A stretch of 64,000 bases of DNA from Nitrospirota bacterium (GTDB lineage Bacteria; Nitrospirota; Nitrospiria; Nitrospirales; Nitrospiraceae), in contig JACRLR010000067.1 in assembly GCA_016219645.1 (NCBI GenBank), forward strand, positions 62,001 to 126,000. The letters run 5' to 3'. The notes below the pieces were generated by a model. It had not been told where the DNA came from. It did no database searches and worked only from the letters and a program-made list of their open reading frames with translations. The translations under genes and the position numbers were made by a program. The first letter of the stretch is position 1; the number at the start of each line of letters is the position of its first letter. Positions 53,289 to 62,113 of this stretch are shown piece after piece.

Positions 53289-53777
53289 ATGAAAGCCCAT
53301 TACCTCGGACACGTTGTCTTCTATGTGAAGGACCTGGAGCAATCGCTGGCCTTTTATCGTGATCTACTCGGATTTCAGGAAGTCGGGCGGATTTTCAACG
53401 GTGCAGCCGCTGCGCTGACGGCCGGGCGCACGCATCATGAGTTGCTGCTGATCCAGGTCGGTGATGCGCCGGGACCTCCACCTGGACAGCGTCGCGGGTT
53501 GTACCACATCGGGATCAAGGTGGGAGACAGTCTGGATGAATTGCGCGCGGCGAAGAGAGATCTTGAACGGGCCGGTATCACAATCGCCGGCATGAGCGAT
53601 CACACGGTGAGCCAAAGCCTCTATCTCCACGACCCTGACGGCAATGAAGTGGAACTGTACGTGGATGCGGATGAGTCAGTGTGGAAGACTAATCCGGCGG
53701 CGGTCGTGTCACCGATCAAGCCATTGCGCTTGTCGCAGAAACAGGGCCTGATATGTAACAATTCAAACCATACCTGA
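53289..53777 (+). CDS. VOC-family protein (catechol dioxygenase-like)
   Basis: A 162-residue VOC protein: LGHVVFYVKDLEQSLAFYRDLLGFQEV, THHELLLIQVG, LYHIGIKVGDSLDELRAAKRDLERAGI and LYLHDPDGNEVELYVD. His (GHV), His (YHIG) and Glu (VELY) match the three metal ligands of the extradiol dioxygenase-type VOC enzymes. AAGGAG lies 8 bases before ATG 53289, better than the GTG at 53280. Last gene of the run that starts at 50894. Confidence 0.9.
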   Translation: MKAHYLGHVVFYVKDLEQSLAFYRDLLGFQEVGRIFNGAAAALTAGRTHHELLLIQVGDAPGPPPGQRRGLYHIGIKVGDSLDELRAAKRDLERAGITIAGMSDHTVSQSLYLHDPDGNEVELYVDADESVWKTNPAAVVSPIKPLRLSQKQGLICNNSNHT

Positions 53778-53839
53778 GTTCATGTGGAGCAGCGCGAAAG
53801 CAGCAGTCGTTCATCGATGAGAAGAGGGAGAAGGGCATC

Positions 53840-53974
53840 GTGCAGGTGTTAGTCGAATGGAGCAGGGATCTATTGCTGTATACGAATGATGCCCTCAATG
53901 AGCACGGTCATGATACTCCGGTCGATAGTTCTGCGCCGGTTGATCTTAGCGCCCTGTGGATGAGGTTGATTTGA
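53840..53974 (+). CDS. Possible 44-residue protein
   Basis: A short ORF with a GTG start and GGGAGAAGGG about 5-8 bases upstream. The product begins VQVLVEWSRDLLLYTNDALNE and ends in a mixed tail; no family. It occupies the otherwise empty interval 53778-54068. The ribosome site is good, but length and start codon make it doubtful. Confidence 0.3.
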   Translation: MQVLVEWSRDLLLYTNDALNEHGHDTPVDSSAPVDLSALWMRLI

Positions 53975-54068
53975 CTTGGCGGGCCCCACGGATCAACACC
54001 TGCATGCGCTTCACTTCACTTGACCCTACGCTGAGGACACACGGTACCATAAATAGAAGGGAGCAATC

Positions 54069-54596
54069 ATGCAATTTAGACAAACCATTATCTCCACAGT
54101 TACCCTCCTCGTCATGAGCCTGGGGCTCTTCTGCGGAGCCGAGGCCACAACCATCGACGCAGGCCATGCGACCATGAGTTGGACGGGACAAGGCATTATC
54201 GATGATCTGGGCGATGGGGAGAGAGTCTTTAGCGGCAAGATCACCGGAAATATCCTCGTGAAGCATCTTCCCGTAGGCTCGGCACCGGCACAGATCCATA
54301 AAGGCAGAATGGATTGCCAGGCGATTCTCCATATCAGCGAGAATCAAGAGGGACCGAAGACGGGCGTCTGCATCATCAGAGCCCATGGCGACAAGGACAT
54401 CGCATACGTAGAGATCCGATGTGCCGGAGTGAAAGGCGAATGCAAAGGCGAGATGACGTGGGCCTGGGGGAAGGGAGGATTCAAAGATATTACGGGGACG
54501 ACGCCGTTCGTCTCCACTATCTATATTGAGCAAGGGAAAGCAGGACGGATCCACGGAAGTGCTCATTGGCCGGAGTTGACCTATACACTACCGTAG
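54069..54596 (+). CDS. Exported protein of unknown function (paralogue A)
   Basis: A 175-residue secreted protein. Signal peptide MQFRQTIISTVTLLVMSLGLFCGAEA, then a beta-rich domain: ATMSWTGQGIIDDLGDGERVFSGKITGNILVKHL, KTGVCIIRAHGDKDIAYVEIRCAGVKGECKG, MTWAWGKGGFKDITGTTPF. Three cysteines occur in the mature part (MDCQ, GVCI, IRCAGVKGECK makes four). A near-copy lies at 59561-60088. The role is unknown. GGGAGC precedes the ATG. Confidence 0.75.
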   Translation: MQFRQTIISTVTLLVMSLGLFCGAEATTIDAGHATMSWTGQGIIDDLGDGERVFSGKITGNILVKHLPVGSAPAQIHKGRMDCQAILHISENQEGPKTGVCIIRAHGDKDIAYVEIRCAGVKGECKGEMTWAWGKGGFKDITGTTPFVSTIYIEQGKAGRIHGSAHWPELTYTLP

Positions 54597-54824
54597 GGAC
54601 TCATGCCGCACCACGACGAGACTGGCATCACAATCAAATCGATTGCCCCTGTAGGTCTTGGTGACGGAAACGGAGGAGAAGAAATATAGAGATGCCGTGA
54701 CTCTCGAAAGAATCGAAGAGTGGCTTGGGGCTGTTATGGAGTAGAGACGAGAGGGTCGAAGAAGCCCATGGCCCGAGCAGTGAAGAGACATATTCGCCCC
54801 GAATAACCCACAGGAGGGCCGTTC

Positions 54825-55061
54825 ATGGAGAAGCCACGCATTGCAGCCAAGCAGCCCGAAGTGCTTACGTTGGAAGCGGGAACGTACTATTGGTGTCTAT
54901 GCGGACGATCGAGGGACCAACCATTCTGTGACGGGTCTCATCAGGGAACCGGGTTCGAGCCGGTCGAGTTTACCGTAGATGAAACGAAAGAAGTGGCCTT
55001 GTGCATGTGCAAGCAGACGAAGACACCGCCGTATTGCGACGGGACGCACGAGACTCTTTGA
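54825..55061 (+). CDS. Dual CDGSH iron-sulfur protein
   Basis: A 78-residue protein with two CDGSH-type [2Fe-2S] sites: WCLCGRSRDQPFCDGSH near residue 30 and LCMCKQTKTPPYCDGTH near 62, each with the C-x-C...C-x3-H ligand set. CDGSH proteins carry labile clusters and act in redox or cluster transfer. GGAGGG precedes the ATG. The 200 bases upstream hold only a 27-codon ORF (54661-54744), judged doubtful. Confidence 0.95.
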   Translation: MEKPRIAAKQPEVLTLEAGTYYWCLCGRSRDQPFCDGSHQGTGFEPVEFTVDETKEVALCMCKQTKTPPYCDGTHETL

Positions 55062-55130
55062 GGATTATCGTCGCTACGTGAGCGAGACACGACTCACGTA
55101 GTGATCGATCTCTGTGCATCTCAGGGTAGT

Positions 55131-55360
55131 GGCAGGATTGCACGAAAAGGCCAGACTTCTTACCCGCCCAACCCCGGCCGCGTTGGAGTGCGACCTTTTC
55201 CCAAGCAAGGCCGCAGCGAGTGACAAAAGATGCTCCTTCCAGGCTCGCTCGTTACTCCCTTTCAAGGGGTGGCCTGGCTTGGTCCCCAACTGCGCACGTC
55301 GAACGACCACTGCTTCATCGTGGGGGGTCCGTGAGCACGGGGGACCAATCAGGCCACCCC
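55131..55360 (-). repeat. Element with inverted conserved-core hairpin
   Basis: The hairpin arms GGGGTGGCCTGGCTTGGTCC (55266-55285) and 55341-55360 pair, apart from an inner mismatch. The core is in minus orientation and very close to that at 30954-31052. Upstream (55131-55215) are fragments of the larger element: GCAGGATTGCACGAAAAGG, CTTACCCGCCCAACCCCGG, AGCAAGGCCGCAG. Confidence 0.8.
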
Positions 55361-55409
55361 TCTCCCTCCTCTTGAGCCGTGACTGTTTGTTACGCCATAC
55401 TGCCATCCC

Positions 55410-58004
55410 ATGGATACGCATCCCGCATCCCCCTGTGAGACGCTAGCAGAGCGGTACCAAGCTCTGCTGGAAGTTGCCGAGGCGATTTCCGCACACCGCG
55501 ATCTCCACGTACTCTTTCGAGACCTCGCACAGCGCCTGCCTCGGGTCGTCCATGTGAATTTTGTCGCCCTGTCTTTGCACGATCCTGTCCGAAACACGAT
55601 GCGGTTGCACGCCATTCAGGCGAACGTGCCGGCCGATCTCGTGGGCGGCCATGAGGGGCCGGTCGAAGAGAGTCCCGCTGGATTGGTCTGGCAGACGCAG
55701 GAATCCGTCATCGTGCCGAATCTTGCCGGAGAACGTCGTTGGCCCAAGGTTGTCGGGCACATGAGCGAGGACGGTGTGAACTCGTTTTGCGTCGTTCCCT
55801 TGACGACCGCGGTGCGGCGCCTGGGCGCCATGGGGTTTTTGAGCTTGCAAAAAGAAGCCTATGGTGAAACGGATCTGGAATTTCTCCAACAAGTAGGCAA
55901 GCAGGTGGCGGTGGCGGTGGATAATGTCCTCCATCATCAAGACCTGATTCACGATCACGACCGGTTACGGCTTCTACTCGAGGTATCCGAAGCCATCGTG
56001 TCGCATCGTGACCTGTCCTCGCTCTTCCGGGATCTCGCGCAACGTCTCCCGACAGTCGCCCCATTCGATTTCATCGGCTTGATTCTTCACGATCCCTCAA
56101 AGAATCTGATGAAGGTCCACGTATTGGAAACCGCAGCCGCTCATCGCCTCACAACGAGACTGAATGGGCTGGAGCTTCCGATTGAGGAGTCCTCCAGCGG
56201 CTGGGTATGGGCTCACCAGCAACCTTTGGTTATTCCGTCTCTCGCCGAAGAATCTCGATTCTCGATGGGGATGGCGGCGCTCAAGGACATCGGCGTTCAG
56301 TCGGTCTGTCTATTCCCGTTGACGACGGCCATGCGGCGTCTCGGCGCGATCGGATTCGGGAGTCTCGAACCCAGGGCATTCGGAGACCAAAACCTGGGAT
56401 TGCTCGGGCAGGTGGCCAAACAGGTTGCCGTGGCCGTGGACAACGTGCTCCATTTCTCCAGCACGGAAGCCGCGCAGCGGTCTCTGGCTCGAGAGCGAGA
56501 TCGGCTCAGTTTGGTGCTGGAGATCAACAACGCCGTCGTGTCCCACCTTGAATTGAGAGAGCTCTTGAAAGCGATCTCTGCCTGTCTGGGCCGTGTGATC
56601 CCGCACGATTTCGCGTCGTTTTGTCTCTACGATCCCGAGATAAATCAATTGCGGGCTCACGCGCTGGACTTTCCCAGCAATCAAGACTTTGTCGGAGCGA
56701 GGGACCCCATTCCATTGGAAGGAACCCCGGAAGGGCTGGCCTTCTCTTCTCAGAAGACGGTTCATGTCAGAAGTCTCAACCTCACGGAGTTTCCTGCGGA
56801 GATCATGCAGCGGGCAGAGGCTGAAGGCCTGAAATCTGGATGTGCCGTTCCGCTGATCTTGCACGGACGAGCACTGGGCACGTTGAGCGTCGTCAGTAAG
56901 CAGGAGGACGCATTCACAGACGACAATGCCGCATTGCTCGGCAGGATCGGCGCGCAGATCGCGCTCGCCGCTGCCAATTCGATGGCCTATCAGGAAATCT
57001 CATCGCTGAAGGACAAGCTGGCAAAGGAAAAACTGTACCTGCAGGAGGAAATCCAGACTGCGTACAACTTCGAGGAAATTGTCGGGGACAGCCGGGCTCT
57101 CAAACTGGTTCTCAAAGAAGTCCAGACCGTGGCCGCGACCGATTCGACGGTGCTGATCTTGGGTGATACAGGGAGCGGGAAGGAACTGGTGGCGCGGGCG
57201 CTCCACAATCTCAGCAACCGTCGAGAGCGAACGTTCGTCAAGATCAATTGCGCCGCGATTCCAACAGGCCTGCTCGAGAGCGAACTCTTTGGGCATGAAA
57301 AGGGCGCATTCACCGGTGCGATTGCCACCAAGATCGGCCGGTTTGAATTAGCCGACCGTGGAACCTTGTTTCTCGACGAGGTGGGGGAAATCCCGCTTGA
57401 GTTACAAGTGAAGTTGCTCCGCGTGCTTCAGGAACAGGAGTTCGAACGATTGGGGAGCACCAGGACGATTCGCGTGAATGTTCGCATACTTGCCGCAACC
57501 AATCGCGATCTTGGCCACATGGTAGAGGAGCAGAAGTTTCGCAGCGATCTCTATTACAGGCTGAAGGTTTTTCCGATCACGGTGCCTCCCCTGCGTGAGC
57601 GCCCGGAAGATATTCCCTTGCTCGTCCGGCACTTTGCTCAGAAATTCGCCCTGCGGATGAAGAAACGCATCGAGACAATCCCGTCGGAAGCCATGAAAGC
57701 ACTCCAAGCCTATCATTGGCCCGGTAACGTGCGAGAGCTGGAGAACTTCATCGAGCGAGCGGTAATCCTGACCCAAGGATCGGATCTGGTTGTGTCGCTC
57801 GCAGAATTGAAGCGGACGCCGGGTCACGCAACAAACTCCGGGGCTACGACACTTGAACAAGCCGAACGCGAACACATTCTCAAGGCCCTTCGCGAGTCGG
57901 ATTGGATCATCGGTGGTCCTGTCGGGGCTGCTGCCAAGCTTGGGATGAAGCGAACGACTCTCCAATCAAAAATGCAGAAGCTCGGTATCTCTCGCCATCT
58001 GTAA
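55410..58004 (+). CDS. Sigma-54 activator with three GAF domains
   Basis: An 864-residue FhlA-like enhancer-binding protein. Three GAF sensor repeats occupy about residues 15-170, 185-350 and 365-530. Each carries the RDLAQRLP/VPLTTA-type motifs, and the first two are close copies. An AAA+ domain follows with Walker A GDTGSGKE near 585 and GAFTGA (sigma-54 contact) near 630, then LFLDEVGEIP (Walker B) and RHF/DLYYRLKVFPI. A Fis-type HTH ends it (AAKLGMKRTTLQSKMQKLGI). It has no receiver domain, so small ligands or redox state are sensed by GAF. Likely targets are immediately downstream. Confidence 0.95.
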   Translation: MDTHPASPCETLAERYQALLEVAEAISAHRDLHVLFRDLAQRLPRVVHVNFVALSLHDPVRNTMRLHAIQANVPADLVGGHEGPVEESPAGLVWQTQESVIVPNLAGERRWPKVVGHMSEDGVNSFCVVPLTTAVRRLGAMGFLSLQKEAYGETDLEFLQQVGKQVAVAVDNVLHHQDLIHDHDRLRLLLEVSEAIVSHRDLSSLFRDLAQRLPTVAPFDFIGLILHDPSKNLMKVHVLETAAAHRLTTRLNGLELPIEESSSGWVWAHQQPLVIPSLAEESRFSMGMAALKDIGVQSVCLFPLTTAMRRLGAIGFGSLEPRAFGDQNLGLLGQVAKQVAVAVDNVLHFSSTEAAQRSLARERDRLSLVLEINNAVVSHLELRELLKAISACLGRVIPHDFASFCLYDPEINQLRAHALDFPSNQDFVGARDPIPLEGTPEGLAFSSQKTVHVRSLNLTEFPAEIMQRAEAEGLKSGCAVPLILHGRALGTLSVVSKQEDAFTDDNAALLGRIGAQIALAAANSMAYQEISSLKDKLAKEKLYLQEEIQTAYNFEEIVGDSRALKLVLKEVQTVAATDSTVLILGDTGSGKELVARALHNLSNRRERTFVKINCAAIPTGLLESELFGHEKGAFTGAIATKIGRFELADRGTLFLDEVGEIPLELQVKLLRVLQEQEFERLGSTRTIRVNVRILAATNRDLGHMVEEQKFRSDLYYRLKVFPITVPPLRERPEDIPLLVRHFAQKFALRMKKRIETIPSEAMKALQAYHWPGNVRELENFIERAVILTQGSDLVVSLAELKRTPGHATNSGATTLEQAEREHILKALRESDWIIGGPVGAAAKLGMKRTTLQSKMQKLGISRHL

Positions 58005-58047
58005 TTAGCCAAGCCCCTCACCCGGTCCCATGAATGTTCCAGCCTCG

Positions 58048-58082
58048 TGCCGACCTTTCGGCACCGTGCCGTCGAGTCGGCA
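58048..58082. promoter_or_regulatory. Two dyads, likely enhancer (UAS) sites
   Basis: TGCCGACCTTTCGGCA (58048-58063) and TGCCGTCGAGTCGGCA (58067-58082) share TGCCGN-N4-TCGGCA with starts 19 bases apart. A third half-site CTCGGCAC follows at 58090. They lie 109-143 bases upstream of the -24/-12 promoter and just after the sigma-54 activator gene, the usual geometry of enhancer sites. Confidence 0.65.
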
Positions 58083-58190
58083 GATTACCCTCGGCACTTC
58101 TTTTGTTCGCAAGAGATAATCTCGAACGAGATCACGCCATCTCCTCTATTTTTCATCGACATCGACGATTCAGGTCGGGCGGGAGCCTGC

Positions 58191-58206
58191 TGGAACGCGA
58201 GTTGCC
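58191..58206 (+). promoter_or_regulatory. Sigma-54 (-24/-12) promoter
   Basis: TGGAACGCGAGTTGCC matches TGGCACG-N4-TTGCW, with GG and GC exactly ten bases apart. It predicts a start near 58217, about 43 bases before ATG 58260. It is the best -24/-12 site seen in this region. Confidence 0.7.
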
Positions 58207-58259
58207 ATTCAATTTCGCTATGAATGGTGTGAAACCGGCGGATCACCGAGGAGGGATCT

Positions 58260-58586
58260 ATGGGTACGGCGTTGGCGGTGACACAACAGCAATCGATTGA
58301 GTTGACCGATCCACGTTGGGCAAGCATCCATAACACCGATCGTTGTCCGCGCTGCAGCGGACTTATGGTCGCCGAATGGTGTCAGGATCTATCGGACCAC
58401 CGCGCTCAGCGCTGTGTGCAATGTGGCGAGGTCATCGATCCGGTCATTCTGCAGAATCGTCTGCAGTATGGAATGACAATCGGTCCAGCTAAGGGATCAG
58501 GGCAGACGCCGCAACTCCCTACGGCGTTTCCCGCTGAGGTAGACAGGCCCTTTTCTACACCCCGGAGGGGTCTGTCTGCTCGGTGA
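58260..58586 (+). CDS. Small zinc-ribbon protein
   Basis: A 108-residue protein with TDRCPRCSGLMV and AQRCVQCGEVIDP, two C-x2-C pairs 26 residues apart, forming a rubredoxin-like zinc ribbon. The tail is Pro/Thr-rich. GAGGAGG precedes the ATG. It is the first gene after the sigma-54 promoter; a DNA- or RNA-binding role is possible but unproven. Confidence 0.75.
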   Translation: MGTALAVTQQQSIELTDPRWASIHNTDRCPRCSGLMVAEWCQDLSDHRAQRCVQCGEVIDPVILQNRLQYGMTIGPAKGSGQTPQLPTAFPAEVDRPFSTPRRGLSAR

Positions 58587-58648
58587 GCCACAGAGGCGGG
58601 CGACGGGAAGGGATCAGAAGCACTGTCGGTCGTGATGAGGAGGTTAAT

Positions 58649-58786
58649 ATGGGACAGATAATTGCAGGTGTCATCGCCGTACTGGCGCTGGGCTGGTGGG
58701 CGCGTGCCTTACGACAGCGCACGGTGCCCGTACCCGTACGCATCGCTCAAAACCGCTCGCGGCAGCGCTCGCGAGAGCGACGCTGA
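58649..58786 (+). CDS. Small membrane protein with basic tail
   Basis: A 45-residue protein: MGQIIAGVIAVLALGWWARALRQ is one membrane span, followed by an Arg-rich tail (QNRSRQRSRERR). GAGGAGG lies 6 bases before ATG 58649, so translation is credible. It lies 62 bases after the zinc-ribbon gene in the same likely operon. No family recognised. Confidence 0.7.
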   Translation: MGQIIAGVIAVLALGWWARALRQRTVPVPVRIAQNRSRQRSRERR

Positions 58787-58883
58787 GTGACGCCGCAGGA
58801 CGTCGCAACACCCAGGGTGCCCTGGCCCTGGGCAGAGGAGAGAGCACCGGCGTAGGGCCCGATCCCACACAGGAGGGTTTGCC

Positions 58884-59471
58884 ATGAAGACACAGAGGAC
58901 AAGAATCGCTGCGGCGGGACTGCTGCTTGCTGGCGTATTGGCCCACTCCAGCATGGCCGCGGCCCATGGCACCACCAGCGGAGAAGACGACCCCTGTCTC
59001 CGCCAGGTCGGCGAGGGGGTGGTGCATTTCAACGCCTATCAACCGCAATACGAGGTGAAAGCACAGTACTGCACCGACATCCCCAAAGCGGGAGAGACCT
59101 TCCTGGTTGTGGACCTCGTCGATCCGGCCCTGCGCAGCGAACCGGTGGGGATGCGGATTGTGAAGGGGGGAGGGAACGACGACACAGAAGATCAGCTCGT
59201 GGCCGATATTCGCCCGAGCACCCACCCGGACGGCGTACTCCGCAGCGAGGTCCGGCTGGACGAGGGGCTGTATACGGTCACGATTGCATCGGAGAAGCAG
59301 AATCTGATGAAGCGCCCGCAGTATCTGTTACGGGTGCAGATGACCGACTATCAGAAGCTAGTGCAGACCCTGGCCGTTCCCTTGTTCGGGATGTTGCTTG
59401 TGGCCTGGCTCGGGTACAAGCTCCTCCGCTCGACGTGGCTGCGGAATTGGTGGACCGTCCTTCGGTCGTAG
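58884..59471 (+). CDS. Exported membrane-anchored hypothetical protein
   Basis: A 195-residue protein: signal peptide (AAAGLLLAGVLAHSSMAAAHG), an extracytoplasmic beta-rich domain with two cysteines (DPCLRQ and AQYCTD), then a C-terminal membrane span (LAVPLFGMLLVAWLGYKLL) and a short basic tail. The topology suggests a periplasmic domain tethered to the inner membrane. GGAGGG precedes the ATG. The function is unknown. Confidence 0.72.
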   Translation: MKTQRTRIAAAGLLLAGVLAHSSMAAAHGTTSGEDDPCLRQVGEGVVHFNAYQPQYEVKAQYCTDIPKAGETFLVVDLVDPALRSEPVGMRIVKGGGNDDTEDQLVADIRPSTHPDGVLRSEVRLDEGLYTVTIASEKQNLMKRPQYLLRVQMTDYQKLVQTLAVPLFGMLLVAWLGYKLLRSTWLRNWWTVLRS

Positions 59472-59560
59472 GAAAACAGGGCGGAGTTCTTTATTCACCG
59501 GCGCTCGGTTCTCCCTCACACTTGGGATGAATGGCGCCGCATATTAGAAAGGGAGTAGCC

Positions 59561-60088
59561 ATGAGATTCAGACGATCCCTGATCCTGACAGTCACCCTCC
59601 TCGTCATGAGCCTGGGGCTCTTCTATGGAGCCGAAGCCACAACCATCGACGCAGGCCATGCGACCGTGAGTTGGACGGGACAAGGCGTCATCGATGATCT
59701 GGGGGGTGGTGACAGAATCTTTAGAGGCACGATTACTGGCACTATGCTTGTGAAGCATCTTCCAGTGGGGTCGGCGCCGCCGCAGATCCACAAGGGCAAA
59801 ATGGATTGTCAGGTGATTCTCCATGTCAGTGAGAATCAAGAGGGACCGAAGACGGGCGTCTGCATCATCAGAGCTCATGAAGACAAGGACCTCGCGTACG
59901 TAGAGATACGATGTGTGGGAGTGAAAGGCGAATGCAAAGGCGACATGACGTGGGCCTGGGGAAAGGGAGGATTCAAGGGTATTAAGGGCACGACGCCATT
60001 CGTCGCCGGTATTTATATTGAGCAAGGAAAAGCGGGACGGATTCACGGAAGCGCACACTGGCCTGAGTTGACCTATATGCTGCCGTAG
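59561..60088 (+). CDS. Exported protein of unknown function (paralogue B)
   Basis: A 175-residue exported protein with a signal peptide (MRFRRSLILTVTLLVMSLGLFYGAEA). It is the near twin of the product at 54069: by eye about four in five residues match, with the same four cysteines in the mature part, the same HLPVGSAP and GPKTGVCIIRAH segments and the same end IHGSAHWPELTY. AAGGGAG precedes ATG 59561. The unknown beta-rich fold could be a lipocalin-like or immunity-like protein, but no family is recognised. The duplication flanks the sigma-54 island. Confidence 0.78.
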   Translation: MRFRRSLILTVTLLVMSLGLFYGAEATTIDAGHATVSWTGQGVIDDLGGGDRIFRGTITGTMLVKHLPVGSAPPQIHKGKMDCQVILHVSENQEGPKTGVCIIRAHEDKDLAYVEIRCVGVKGECKGDMTWAWGKGGFKGIKGTTPFVAGIYIEQGKAGRIHGSAHWPELTYMLP

Positions 60089-60174
60089 AGGTTCAAGCAA
60101 AGTCCCCGCTGTCACGTCGCATGTTTCTCGACAGAGATTCACCAACAAGATCAATTCTGAAAGGAGCGCAACCG

Positions 60175-60897
60175 ATGACATCGGCAAATCGTTACGTGAC
60201 ATCCTGGGAGAGTTTTTGGAGTACCTCGACCGGAACGCCTGGCGAAATCTTTTGGGACGCCGACCCCGCTCATGCAGCCCAACAAGATTTGGCGCTGTTC
60301 CAAGACTATGCCGACCCACGGCTTCCGTTAATCGATCTGGGGTGTGGCAACGGGACGCAAACGCGCTTTCTTGCGAATCATTTCGCCAGGGTGATAGGCA
60401 CTGAAATTTCGCCCGCAGCGGTTCAGATTGCCCAAACGAAACAAGCGGCCCCCAATGCTTCATACCGAGTTCTTGATGTGCTGTGTCCCGATGATGCCCA
60501 GGCTCTCCATGAGGAAATTGGCGATGCGAATGTCTACATGCGCGCGGTACTGCACCAGTTGTCGCCGTCAGACCACGCGACGGCGATACAGAGTATCGAG
60601 CGGCTGCTTGGGGCAAAAGGCATTCTGTATCTGATCGAGCTGTCGTCAGCGGTTGAGCCTTTCTTTGCCCAGCTGATTCAGCAATATGGACTGCCTCCCG
60701 GCCTTGCGCGAGTCTTCCAGCATCAGATTACGCCCGGAATGTTGCATGAAAATAACCTAGAATCACTGTTCCCAACGGATCAATTTATGCAGCTTGAAAC
60801 CGGCCAGAGTCATATTCGCACCGTGCACACCCTCCCAACGGGCGAAGTGGTAAAGGTCCCAGCCTTCTACGCCGTGTTTCGGCAGCTGCAGAGCTAA
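60175..60897 (+). CDS. SAM-dependent methyltransferase
   Basis: A 240-residue class I methyltransferase: PLIDLGCGNGTQTRFLANHF (SAM-binding motif I), GTEISPAAVQIAQTKQ, and NVYMRAVLHQLSPSDH. It has the small-molecule methyltransferase layout with a C-terminal lid; substrate unknown. AAAGGAGCG precedes ATG 60175. It lies 86 bases after the exported paralogue, and co-transcription is likely. Confidence 0.9.
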   Translation: MTSANRYVTSWESFWSTSTGTPGEIFWDADPAHAAQQDLALFQDYADPRLPLIDLGCGNGTQTRFLANHFARVIGTEISPAAVQIAQTKQAAPNASYRVLDVLCPDDAQALHEEIGDANVYMRAVLHQLSPSDHATAIQSIERLLGAKGILYLIELSSAVEPFFAQLIQQYGLPPGLARVFQHQITPGMLHENNLESLFPTDQFMQLETGQSHIRTVHTLPTGEVVKVPAFYAVFRQLQS

Positions 60898-61022
60898 GCT
60901 CCATTGCGGCCAACTGAGAGTCGATTGTTAACGATCGAAGCCAAGCCGATTGGGGCCGGACATTGTCGCGTAGCTCACTTTGGGCGTAGAGTTGAAAAAC
61001 AATAGTGCTCAGGGAGGTTTCG

Positions 61023-62051
61023 ATGGAACTGAAGATACCGAGTCCAGAGCAAGCCTATTGGGGATTGCGGGCGATGAAGACCGTCGCACTGGCGGATGGG
61101 ATGCTCGATGATTCGGAGCGGCATATGATGGAAGCGGTTCAGCGGGTCTTCGGCACCACCCATGAGATCGAACAGCTTGCTCCAATCACGCCGGCAGAAC
61201 TGGCCCGGGCGTTTCCCGATCCTCAGCTCAGGCAGCAGCTTGTGCAGGGGCTCATTGTGATGTCCCTCATTGACGGGAAAGCCAATGCCCAGGAAACGGA
61301 TCTGGTCGAACAATTCGCGCAGGCGCTGGAGGTGAGCGCTCCCGAGGTGAAGGACCTGCGGCATGTCCTGAAGGGAGAGATCTTGCAGTTGCGCCTCGAT
61401 CTCGTGCGTCGATTCTGGCTGAGGCCCAAGGTCAATGAGATCTGGAACACAGAAGGCATCCGGGGCCTCTACACATTCATGCGCGGGATGATCGGCGCGC
61501 ATGAAGATTCGGCGCTCGCGGCCCGCTACCAGGCGTTGGAGCATTATCCATCTGGATCTTTGGGGCGTGCGTATTGGGAGTACTGTCGCAAGAACGGGTT
61601 CGCTCTACCGGGGGAAAAGGGTGGAGCGCCAGAACAAATTTTGTTTCACGATTGCGCGCACATCCTATCCGGTTATGGAACGGCTCCGGAGGAAGAAGTT
61701 CAAGTGGCCTGTTTCAGCGCCGGTTTCCAGCGGCGTGACCCGTGGCTTTTCGTCTTCTTCGTCCTACTGCAATTTCACGTGGGCATTCGTATGACGCCGA
61801 TCACTGAGGCCAGAACGGGATTCTTCGACCCGACGAAGGCGCTGATCGCGATTCGACGGGGAGCTGCGATGAACGTGGATCTGAACAATGGCTGGGATTA
61901 CTGGCCTGTGATGGGAGAGCAGGTCGAAGAACTTCGAAGGCGGTACAACATCCTTCCAGTGGAAACTTTTTATCCGGCGAATTTTTCGAATACACCAGAG
62001 AGACCACGGCTGCAATGCGAGGGGCTCCACAAACAGACGTGCAAGGACTAA
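61023..62051 (+). CDS. TerB-like and COQ4-like fusion protein
   Basis: A 342-residue protein. Residues about 5-140 resemble the TerB/tellurite-resistance helical domain (WGLRAMKTVALADGMLDDSERHMME, then LIDGKANAQETDLVEQF). Residues about 175-300 match the COQ4 family: LFHDCAHILSGYGTAPEEEVQVACF with H-D-x2-H. COQ4 in eukaryotes organises ubiquinone synthesis and binds zinc. The bacterial product may serve quinone or lipid handling. The end is Cys-rich (QCEGLHKQTCKD). GGGAGG precedes ATG 61023. Confidence 0.8.
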   Translation: MELKIPSPEQAYWGLRAMKTVALADGMLDDSERHMMEAVQRVFGTTHEIEQLAPITPAELARAFPDPQLRQQLVQGLIVMSLIDGKANAQETDLVEQFAQALEVSAPEVKDLRHVLKGEILQLRLDLVRRFWLRPKVNEIWNTEGIRGLYTFMRGMIGAHEDSALAARYQALEHYPSGSLGRAYWEYCRKNGFALPGEKGGAPEQILFHDCAHILSGYGTAPEEEVQVACFSAGFQRRDPWLFVFFVLLQFHVGIRMTPITEARTGFFDPTKALIAIRRGAAMNVDLNNGWDYWPVMGEQVEELRRRYNILPVETFYPANFSNTPERPRLQCEGLHKQTCKD

Positions 62052-62113
62052 AAAGCGAGATCTATCTCACGAATCACTCCCAGCAGTCCTGACGGCGCCG
62101 ACCTACCGTCATC

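Noticed and set aside
54661-54744. 27-codon ORF VTETEEKKYRDAVTLERIEEW...
   Set aside because: It is short, starts with GTG and lacks a clear ribosome site. It may be a remnant, but it is too weak to list as a gene.
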